From: Nautilus pompilius
Lineage: Eukaryota; Mollusca; Cephalopoda; Nautilida; Nautilidae
NCBI GenBank assembly: GCA_018389105.1
Contig: JACATO010000059.1
Coordinates: 1,171,660 to 1,235,659, forward strand
DNA: 64,000 nucleotides
Direction of reading: 5' to 3'
A program made the position numbers and the translations under genes. Positions 21,925-31,914 of this stretch are shown here, piece by piece (within the stretch, counting starts at the first letter, position 1; each line of letters begins with the position of its first letter). The notes under the pieces were generated by a model. The model had not been told where the DNA came from, searched no databases, and saw nothing but the letters and a program-made list of their open reading frames with translations.

Positions 21925-23392
21925 TCAGATTTCAAGCTTGATGAGGCGAGGCTGAGTATTCCATCCAGATGTGAGTCTGAGTTGTGTGCGTATCTTGTTC
22001 TTGGTGAACTTTATTTTTGAAAACAGTTGCTCACACATGTAGGTACTTCCAAATATGCACGCCATCGTTTTTGCATGATCTACTAAATTTAGATAAATTC
22101 CAGCTGCCATTACATACTTTTGGTAAAAGTCCAATAAGGAAAACCCTTCTGCATGGAATTTTGATTTCATAAGTTCACTGGTTTGAAGCTCAATGAGTTC
22201 CATCTGAACTTTTTCAGGAACACTGTCCACTTCTATATCAAAAAGTGTAGCAAACAGCTTTAAATTCCCTTTGTATGACCGAGTGTCTGCAAAACGGAGG
22301 AAAACTGAGTTTTTAGTTTAGTTCACGCATACCAGACACACATCTAAGTGTCAGTTGGTTGGTTTTTCTCCAGCAGAGAAAGTGAGCAAAATTATAATTT
22401 CCAGCTGGCATTTCCCAGAGTCGAAGCTTTCATCTCAAATTCCATAATGTGCTCGTAACGTACATTCACTAGCTGACTGCATCCTTGTAGCTGGAAATTT
22501 AGCTTATTTAAATGTGAAGTAATATCCACTTCTTGCATTCCTGAAGCCTTAGCACACAATGCCTCCTGATAAAAAATACAGTGCAGTTTGATACTTTTGT
22601 TTTGAGTGTCAGTGTCTTTCGTGTATTTCCATAGAAGTGCTACAAAATCTCTATTTTAACCTACCATAGCAGGGGCACTGAAATTAACTTTGAGAGATTC
22701 AAATTCATGTCTTTTATACAGAGTGAACAGATTCTGGAATGTTTGCTCCAGTCGTATTTCCCCTGAGCGATACAGTTTGAGAAAAATTCTTCCACGATTT
22801 CGAATTGTGAGTTGACACCTCGCACAAATATTGCAAGCTGTGCAGTGTCTTTTACATCAGTACTTTCACCCAGTGCCACAGAAAAATATTGGAATCTTTC
22901 ACAGCAGTCCACGTAGTGATTGCTTCACATCAAGGAACATTTCTTCAACTCGTCTCATTACTGTTCTTGCAGAGAGACTGATATTAGAAAATAAATTCTT
23001 ATCAGGGCAAAAATTTCAGCCCCAGCCATCCAGCACTCCTTGACAGATTCCCCATCCGTGAAAGGCTTCATGTTCTTAACTATTAATGGACTTACTGCAT
23101 AACTGGCCCGTGTATTTTTCTGTGATTCGGCGCTTTGTTTAGTGAACTGTGAACGTTGTGCTTTCGAACTTGTCTTCAGCCGATTGATTTTGTCATTTCT
23201 TATCTGCCCAGTCAGCTCACTGTATCTCTTGTGTTTGGTTTGTAGTGATATTTTAAGTTATGTTCTTTGTTGACAGCCATCGTATCATGGCAGAAAAACG
23301 TAGAAGTGTAGATTCTGAGTGTCGAATGTTCCAAGAAAAACGGACAGAAATGTATTTCTTTGTGGAATATAACAGCAACCCAGTATAAAAAG
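21925..23392 (-). pseudogene. GTF2IRD2-like hAT transposase, decayed
   Basis: From the N-terminal side on the minus strand there is a zinc-finger-region end (AVNKEHNLKYHYKPNTRD, about 23281-23225), then ELTGQIRNDKINRL with a frameshift between. Next come RFQYFSVALGESTDVKDTAQ and IFVRGVNSQFE (22912-22790), the catalytic-core start, and an LNFQLQGCSQLV stretch (about 22500). The hAT dimerisation domain follows (FGSTYMCEQLFSKIKF..., 22230-21925). The true N-terminus, MAEKRRSVDSECRMFQEK onward, lies on the opposite (plus) strand at 23287-23388, so that segment is inverted. Inactive. Confidence 0.85.
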
Positions 23393-23705
23393 CAGATAAA
23401 CACAAAGTTCTTGTATGGATTCGATCCACGAAGGACTTTCATACCACAATCTCTAACAAGTTATTTTCACAATTAGCAACACGGCCGAGGGTGACACGTT
23501 ATTTTCAAAATTTACAACAGTTCAGTTGAATGATTAAAATTTATCAGACACCAGGCTATAATTCTAAGTCCAGTTTATTAGAAAACAAATTAGTGGGTTT
23601 ATGCATTAATGCAGGGTTAATGTCGAGGGCGTGGTTTGCGAGCACTGGGCCATTAACTTGTATATTTGATCCAAGTAATGGCGGGCCGTAGGTTGCCGAC
23701 CCTTG

Positions 23706-24245
23706 GTTTATACGAATACACCCCTTTCAGAAGATTGAAGACTTCAGTATGTTTATGGTTTATACCCCCTCTTCAGAAGACTAAAACCTTCAGAGGGGCC
23801 ATGGCTTATACATACGCATCCCCTGAACAGTAAAGACCTTAAGTATAGCCATGGTTTATATGTACCCACCTCTAGAAGAGAAAAGACTTTCAGTATGGTC
23901 AAGGATTATACCTTAACCCTTCCAAAAGAGAAAAGACCATCACAATGGCCATGATTTATACCAAACCCCTCTGGAAGAGTAAAAACTTTCCGTATGGACT
24001 TGGTTTATACGAACACCACTCCAGAAGAGTAAAGACTTTCAAATAGGCATGGTTCATACGTTGCCGTCTTCTGAAGAGTAATGACCTTCTGTATGACCAT
24101 GGTTTACACCTATCACCCTGCAGAAGATTAAAACCATCGGTTTGACCAGGGTTTATCTGTACCCCATTCAAAAGAAAGAAGACCTTCAGTATGGTCTTGG
24201 TTTATATCTATACCTTTCCAGTAGAGTAATGCCCCTTAGTATGGT
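23706..24245. repeat. 50-bp satellite, right segment
   Basis: About eleven strongly diverged units (for example AGAAGAGTAAAGACTTTC, GTATGGTCTTGGTTTATA). It is the continuation of the array interrupted by the hAT, and ends near 24245. Confidence 0.85.
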
Positions 24246-27006
24246 TGATTATCACCATCATTTTTTGACTACTTGTTAGTAATTTATTCCACTCATTAAC
24301 ACTCTTTTTACTGAAAAAAAGGTTTTTTCTTTTATCTAACTGCGCTGGAATCGTTGTTGTGTTTTGCTATGGAATAAAACAATTTTTTCTGTAGATAGTG
24401 ACTCTTTACATCTTCTCTTCAAGTAATTTCAAGAATATGTAAATAATTTGTTTAATTTTAACAATGCTTTAGGTTATAATTAATCATTCTAATGGCACCG
24501 GCACTCATACATTTGTGCAGATGTAAGTGACTTGATTTGATAATTACAAAACAAGCCCCAGTAATATGGCATTGACCGGAGGAGATGGGGACCTCATGGG
24601 TACGCTAGAATGTTACAGAAGGTCAACCTGATCTTGGTGTTCCATGGTTTGACTCCAAAGTTGACAGTGATCTTAAGAGGCCTTCATTACAACCTGTAGC
24701 CTCTTAATTGCATTTACCATCTGAGTGCTGCATAATCTCAGCAGTTGTTTAGTGATCAATGAATTACTGTGAATGTGAATATGTACTCTACTACCTTAAT
24801 TTCTCAAGATATGCTTTAAATAATTTGCACACAAAAAGTATGAGAGTCGCAAGTTGTGTGTCCGAAGTGTGCTATTTTATGTGTGCCACACGAATATTTG
24901 TCCAGTGACAAGTGACTTGGCTAGTAACATCAGGAAGGGGCTCATACAACAGTTAGGCAGTATTATCTTTTATATTTAAATCAACAATGGAAATATTGTT
25001 TTGTAACCTTTGATGGAAAATACATCTGAAAGGGACACTTCCGATAGAGTTCCATTTAAAGAGTTGTACAAGGGCCCCTTCTAAGGCTGTTGTCACTATT
25101 ACTGGCTCATAGACAGAATGTCAAGCAAGCATTTTAATTCTTTATCCTGCCAATAAAGTCTGGCTTTGTTCATCTCTCTTGATAAGTTGACATCAGAGTT
25201 TTTATTTTTGACTTTACCGTTCTATTAACAGTCCTGTCTAAAAGTTGCCGTTTCTTTGTTGAGATGCTTCACACAGTTTGGCATTTCTACCTACTTTACT
25301 GTCAAGATTTCTACTTATTGGAATAGTTGACTTTAAAACTTTAATAGTGAGTCATTTCATCTTTATGCTTTTGAATTGTTTCAGATTATTCAACATAATG
25401 TAGCCTCTACTCTATTTAAATCTCCATTCATGGTAAACATGCCACCAGCTGATGCTTTTGTTTGATTCTTCTGCCACTAATTAGGCATATCGCTATAGAG
25501 TAGACAGTCGATGTTCGAGAACATTTGGTTTTTTGTTCGTTCTCTTCTTCGGACAAAAGAAGAAATCTTAAACAATAACTTTATGTCCTTAAAATAGCAC
25601 TAACAGATCTTTACGTTACACTGTTTGACACCTGGATCACTTATCTCCGAGGATATTTGAATATTGAGGTACATCATGGAAAGGACATACTGTATGTAAG
25701 TACGCAGCCCGGAATTGTATTAATTAGGCTATAAGTGAAAAGATCTAGCAATTTTTTATTGTTTATTTTGGTTGGCTTACTGATCTTTGAACAGCCCCTT
25801 TAAACCAGATAATTTTGGTTCCTTATGTTCTATTTTTAATAAAATGATATTGCCAGTCAATAGCTGCGCACAAGATAACAGAAGAGTGAATTTTAGCAGA
25901 TTCTGCGTATTAAGTTAGTAGTACATGTTAAATAAATGATGAAGATCTAGACATAGTATAAATCAGATGCTAGTAGCCCTCAAATTGTATAGCTTTTTAA
26001 TTATTATTTGCTTCTTGGTTGTTGTTTTTAGCAGTTTGAATTCCTAGCACAGCATACCTAGGTTTTTTTCTGCTTTTGCAGGAATAGTTACTCTCTAATC
26101 AAAATTAGTAATGTGTGGAACTGTTATCAGATCACATTATATTTTTAGTATAGTCAGTTTTATAGGTTTTTCTTACATGCAGCCATCCTAACAAACTTCA
26201 GTTGCAGCTCATCATATGATCTATGGTGCTATCTTCAAGAAATTAACGTTTCCTACTGCAAGTCAGTGTGCTGCATCACTACTCCGTTTTCTTGGTCAAA
26301 ACGATTTGATGCTTTATTCTATACAATTTCTTTCCTTGGTCTTCATAAAACACAAAGATGTAAGTAGTCGCTGTTTGAGGAACCTTTGTTATGTAACAAC
26401 GTTTCACTTTAAGTCCCTGTTATTAGCATTTGCAGTTGGCCCACTTCTGTTCTGATCCCCGAGACTTGGGATAAGTTATCAATCTTTTCATAGTTGTTAC
26501 TCGACCAGGTCTTAACTGCTTCAGCTCCTAAAATATATCCAATCTGACAAAATAAATTCAAAATGATATTATATGGCAAATGTACACCATCAACATCAGT
26601 GTAATTGGTATTATCAGTTCTCCTTTGAACAATAGCCCAGCTCAGATTTACACTCTGATTTTGAAGTGTACACGAACTTTTCGAGAATTCTTTTTTTTTC
26701 TTCCATGTTTTATTTGATTCAAAAGTTTTGATCTTTCTGTAAGTGTTTTGTTTCATATCATACAAGTACAACATCTATGTCCTGTAGAGGGGACTTTTGA
26801 TTTAAGACTTTATTGGCTTAAGTTTTCATTTTAAGCATCATAAGCTTTTACCCCTGCAATTGTAGCTATTGTAACGTTGTCAGCACTGCCTCTGATGGGG
26901 TTGATTATACGAAAGATATCTAATCACTTAATTGAGTATGTTCCAGTCCCCCCGGACTGTATACTTTTTCTTTCTTTTAATCATTTAATTTTAAACATTT
27001 CAAACT
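24246..27006. other. Intergenic, AT-rich, no gene recognised
   Basis: Holds a third, short copy of the dispersed AT-rich repeat at about 24283-24345 (AATTTATTCCACTCATTAAC then ACTGAAAAAAAGGTTTTTT). No coding region I can support. A 121-codon minus frame at 26774-26409 has no recognisable features. Confidence 0.5.
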
Positions 27007-27286
27007 TTATTCAGATGTAATCTTAAAGTTGTAACGGCGCAGTGATGAGAATCGAAGATGTTCGAGCACACCCGGATCTCTGGCTGCTTCCTCTGCTGAG
27101 TACAACCGCGGCAGCGATGACTCATTTTGAGGGGAGACGTTGAACATATCGTTGTAGCTTTCTCGAGGTGAGGTCATGAAAGATGAAGAGAGTGCCATTT
27201 GCACCCAAGAGCCACGATGAGGTAGTGATTCATCACCCCACCACTCTAATGGTTTGTAGTAATAGAAGCCTACAATCTACTTGTGA
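27007..27286 (-). CDS. Possible terminal exon or gene remnant, unknown protein
   Basis: A minus frame of about 90 codons runs from just after a TAG at 27287 through FYYYKPLEWWGDESLP and SPRESYNDMFNVSPQNESS to ...SSLRRYNFKITSE and a stop at 27007. Its balanced composition looks more protein-like than the surrounding random frames. In the preceding 110 bp another frame (SPTELFGLREVVKCPAIAG) also looks protein-like and meets it with a frame change. I do not recognise the family. It could be a last exon entered at the AG before ATTGTAGGC, a frameshifted pseudogene, or chance. Confidence 0.25.
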
Positions 27287-28914
27287 AGCCCTGACAGTCT
27301 ATCCCTGCAATAGCTGGACATTTCACAACTTCACGAAGACCAAATAACTCAGTAGGGGAACCGATTTCACTAAATTCACAGCAGAGAAAACAACCTCACC
27401 ACTTCTCTGAGCGCACACACGTGATCAAGTCAGTAGATATCAATTAGTTTTTGTGTGTGCAGAATTTGTGTGATCTCATGGACTAATGAAGCTGGGTCAA
27501 CAATTTATACTGGCCTGTATTCAATGCCTTCTTACAAATAAATAAATTGGAATTACATTTGACCTTAACTAAGATATTTTCTCCATCTAGTTTCGTCAGA
27601 AAACGTCGTATAACAAGTTCAAATGACAGGGTATCCAATTACACCACGAAAAGTTAATTTTCATGTAAAACAGGTTCTACATTGGCCTGTATCAAACTTT
27701 AAACCTGTACCAGAATTCTGGGTGTAACCAATTTGAGCACCTGTTTAGTAATTCATTTCTTGACGTTGTTTGAAACAGCTTTCCTAATGATACTCAGCCG
27801 TTCATTGTTGTGCGTAAACACTTACATTTATTCATTTCTGAATGGAATCAAGCTACTAAGTGGATATTCTAGTTTTTAGGATCGTAAATGACGAAGATAC
27901 ATTATTTTTTCTTCATTTTTTATAGGTAAACAAGCACCTTTTTAAATCACCCGTATAGGTAAGACCAGGGAAACTATTTCCATTTGGTTAAATTAATGTT
28001 ACTGAATCGACTTACTGCCGCTTGCCATCACCAGGTCCACTCTTTCATAAAAGAAGCAGCGTTGGCATCATTTCCCATCTCTGGCAGTCACGATGTCGGA
28101 TGTTGTTCTTGCATCATTTGATTGCAGATTCTACAGCTGTCAGACTTTGGCATGGTGTAGAGTTTTCTTCCAACGACCTTGCTGCCACCATCGCTCAAAG
28201 GTTTTCTTGGAAGTGTCCAATGAGTGAATAATCTATTCCACATCAATTGGGTTTGCAAAACCCACTAAACAGAAGCTTTTAAGTTGTTTAGCTGAACCGA
28301 TCAGCCCAGAAAACTCGGCGGACCGTGCCGTTGTTGCTTCAAAGGCGCCATGAATAAACAAACGGGATGGCGTAGTGACGTCACACAAGATCAGACAACT
28401 CCCCAGTTATTTCAGGCTTTGAATTGCATCGAGAAAGTTGCACCGAGCCACTAGAATTTTTGAAATCGGACATTAAACTGAAATATCGAAAAAATATCTT
28501 GTTTTCTGGAGCTTCTCAGTTTTCAGAATTTCGGATAATGGATTCTCGACCTTTATTATTTATACTGAGTGGAATATATCATGATATCATCAGTTTACAT
28601 TATGAAAATATGTGTTATTGTCATGGAAACATTAAGGTTTTACGACGTCCTTTTGATTGTCTGCACGCGGTACTTTCTCTGGGAGACCTGCATCAGGGAC
28701 TGCTTTAAGATCAGGCGGGAGGTCCTGTCTCCCTTAAAAACAACCAGCAACAATTAAAATCGCACTAAAGAAGTTTGTCACGGGACGATTAGAGCTCAAT
28801 AAATGAATTGAAACTAATTATAACTTCCATTTTAAGTGGTTTTTAATAAATATAATTTGTACTCTCATTCTTTAACTTATTCATCCAAACAAAGCAGGAA
28901 AGATTCTCACACTT
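27287..28914. other. Intergenic, possible promoter near 28.3-28.4 kb
   Basis: No gene supported. 28325-28400 is locally GC-richer and includes a perfect CRE (TGACGTCA, 28376-28383) and GGCGCCATG on the plus strand, which could mark a promoter for an unrecognised transcript. Confidence 0.35.
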
Positions 28915-29070
28915 TTCTATACAAACAGTAGCGATCGCTATCACTTGAGAGGGACAGCGGGTCACCATCTCAAATATAAAGAGTAGGGATCGCGATTATA
29001 GGAGCAGAAAAGAGGGCCACTCTTTCCAATAAAAACAGTAGCCATCGCGATCGCTGGAGAAGGAAGGATT
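28915..29070. repeat. Degenerate three-copy repeat around GATCGC
   Basis: Three spaced units of roughly 55-60 bp, each with an (A)AGTAG.GATCGC.AT core followed by GAGAGG/GGAGCAG/GGAGAAGG and a downstream TCTCA.ATA or TTTCCAATA. The first and third contain the palindromic GCGATCGC (full in the third). Confidence 0.55.
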
Positions 29071-30625
29071 TTACATTACAACCTTAACTCCTATAAAGTT
29101 TTCCCGTATTTTGAAGACTGATTTCAATCTGACATTACGCTAGTGCAAGATGATGGCTAATTATGTACCTAATTGATAACGACATGATTATTTACATAGC
29201 TGGACAAAGTTGAGAGGAAAAGTACATAATCTGTAAATGCTAGGAAACAACAGATATAATACATGAGACACTATTAGTAAAGGTCTACTCCTAATCTCTA
29301 AGCCATTCTTACCTGCTGCATACACGAATGTACATATATTGGGAGGTCTTCATTAGTTCCTGAGATCTGCGATGCTTCATTACTAGTTATTCATGTTTCC
29401 ATTCAAAAGATATACAGATTTCTTTAAAATTTTTGGTTTAATAAATCTGGACCTTCGAAGCATAAATAGCTAACCATGGAGTAATGTCGGTGCCAAGACC
29501 CAGATCAGAGATAGTAAACGTTAAATAACAGGAAAAAACGAGCCAATGTTCTTCTGATGTATCAGAGTTGTTCATTCTAGTTTGTCAATAAATTCCTCGG
29601 CTCGGCTCTTCAGCGGTCAAACCGCCCACGCCTGCTGCCGTTGGTTTCTTATTAGTTCTACATCCCGACCTCTCTGGCTAGAGGGAAGACGCGAAAGAGT
29701 TGGTTTTGGAGAGCTGCTGGGTGCCGCGGTACTTAGGCGAGAGGCGAACTGTCCAGCCGAAGGCCTTACCTTTACAGTCTGCAGGTGCGAGACCTTATGC
29801 AGGAGACCTCGCGATAGCACGAGCGCCAGCGTGGCACGAAAATCGAGTCTGCTGAATTAAATGATATAAATAACTCCGGGTTCTGGACCCTTTTTAGTGC
29901 GCGACATCGCCGTCAGGGTGCGCAGCCACCGCCAATTGACGCAAATATCTTTTGGATGAAGGAAAGTCGTGGATATCTACGTGGTACTGATTCAGTAAAG
30001 ACAACTTAACCTGCGCCACGTGCCCTTTAGTTAGGAACCTGTCTTAGCGGAATACTAATTAGCTGTACACTGACTGGTTTCCAATGTTAGATTTTAAAGA
30101 AGGATGTGAGTTCAGTTTTTTATGGTGGAAACAGAAAGAACCTTTACGTATAAAATTGTCCCTACAACAATCCACGTAGCTTTTGGATTTTAAAAAAAAT
30201 CAACTTTTCCTGTTGTTCCAGGTGGTTTAGACAATGTACCTGAACTTAGGAAATGGTTTATTTTTGTATAAATGGCATTCATAGCACTTGTTTAAAAGAG
30301 CCGAAATATCCAGAATTCACGGCTTCTAGAAGAGCGAAAAACCGAGAGCGCGCAGTGGCTTCATGGAGAGAAAAGGAATTTGGTACAGAAGGCTTCTCTG
30401 GTTTTACCTGGTGAAGAGGAAAAATTAATAATTTAATTTTGTGTGGAAAATGCTTCAGAAGGGCGCTCCGAATTGCGATTCCTGCTGGCTTCACTCCTTT
30501 TTAATAAATCTCTTGAAGTCAGAGATAAGATCATAAAGACAGAACCTGATTACTGAAAACTCAGTTTTGTAAATCATTCATTTCTGTATATCAATTGTAA
30601 TACTCTTTGCCCGTGTTTTAAAGTT
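29071..30625. other. Intergenic, nothing recognised
   Basis: 29590-29870 is GC-richer than its surroundings (CpG-containing) and open on both strands, but no domain, splice structure or RNA gene could be identified. Ordinary elsewhere. Confidence 0.45.
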
Positions 30626-31246
30626 GTGTGTGTGTGTGGTGCGTGTGTTGTGTGCGTGTGTGCGTGTGTTGTGTGTTGTGTGCGTGTGTTTAGTGTTAGT
30701 GTGTGTGTATGTGTGTGCGTGTGTGTGCGTGTGCGTGTGTGAGTGTGTGCGTGTTAGTGTGTGTGTGTTAGTGTTAGTGTTTGTGTGTGCGTGTGTGGGT
30801 TAGTGCGTGTGTTTGTGGGTGTGTGCGTGTGTGTGTTAGTGTGTGTGTATGTGTGTGCGTGTGTGTGCGTGGTAGTTTGTTAGGTGTGCGTGTTAGTGTG
30901 TGTGCGTGTGCGTTGTTGTTGTAGTGCGTGTGTTTGTGGGGTGTGTGCGTGTGTGTTAGTTTGTGTATGTTAGTGCGTGCGTGTGCGTGTTAGTGGTGTG
31001 TTAGTGTGTGTGTTTAGTGTGTGTATGTGTGTGCGTGTGTGTGCGTGGTAGTGTGTTAGTGTGTGCGTGTGTGGTAGTGCGTGTGTTTGTGGGTGTGTTA
31101 GTGTGGCGTGTTAGTGTGTGTGTTGTGGTAGTGCGTGTGTTTTGTGGGTGTGTGCGTGTGTGTTAGTTTGTGTATGTTAGTGCGTGCGTGTGTATGTTAG
31201 TGCGTGTGCGTTGTGGTGTGTGTTTTTGTTTGTGCTAGTGTGTGAG
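30626..31246. repeat. Complex (TG)n microsatellite with TTAGTG / TGCG interruptions
   Basis: About 620 bp of strongly strand-asymmetric GT-rich sequence (almost no A or C on the plus strand apart from GTTAGTG and GTGCGTG). Blocks such as GTGTGTTTGTGGGTGTG recur, indicating internal duplication. Alternating purine-pyrimidine DNA of this kind can adopt Z-form. Confidence 0.95.
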
Positions 31247-31676
31247 CAGTGTGCTTCTTTTCATAATTGCAGAAAATGGTAATAATCCCGTTATGTTGAC
31301 GCTTATACAAATATGCAGCAGATAGCATCACACTGTGAAAATTGAAAATGAAGATGTCTGTGTGAGATAATAGTGGAAATAGTCTGCAGACAGTCTTTAC
31401 TTTTAATCGGTATTAGCCTGCAGCACTACATTCAGGAAACAGCCCTGCACATCGATAATGAAAGCTTCAGTCATCCAATAAATAATGTGTAAACGAGTAT
31501 TGCCAAGAAAGATTATCACCTTTTAAGAATGAAAACAATTTGCAGTTTTTTTAAGCTTTTCGCACAACTTCAGCTATTTTTCGACAGGACTACGTTGGAG
31601 TTAGATGAACACCAGTTTTGCAAAAAAGGGCAATCCTGTATACTTACCATAAATATCGAATAAATATGCATGCTAT
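31247..31676. other. Spacer between TG and CT microsatellites, no gene seen
   Basis: 430 bp without recognisable features. Confidence 0.5.
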
Positions 31677-31780
31677 TCTCGCTCTATCTCTCGCTCTCTC
31701 TCTTAGATTCTCTCTCTCCTCTCTCTCTCTCCTCTTCTCTCTCTCTCCATCTCTCTCTCTCTCTCTCTCTCATCTCTCTC

Positions 31781-31814
<34 letters not shown>

Positions 31815-31827
31815 CATCTCTCTCCTT

Positions 31828-31912
<85 letters not shown>
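31677..31912. repeat. (CT)n / (TCTC)n microsatellite
   Basis: About 235 bp of almost pure pyrimidine, the last 70 bp perfect (CT)n. Leu/Ser or Arg/Glu low-complexity frames on both strands are artefacts. Confidence 0.97.

Positions 31913-31914
<2 letters not shown>

Larger units (their letters stand above)
18990..23705 (-). mobile_element. hAT transposon of the GTF2IRD2/Charlie type, 4.7 kb, with nested LINE
   Basis: Left end CACTGGTCGGAAACCT and right end, read inward, CAAGGGTCGGCAACCT form imperfect terminal inverted repeats. Flanking 8-mers GTTTACAT (18982-18989) and GTTTATAC (23706-23713) look like a target duplication within the satellite unit. Transposase remnants lie on the minus strand, and the left half is filled by an I-type LINE. 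Without the LINE the element would be about 2.1 kb, normal for a hAT. Confidence 0.82.
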
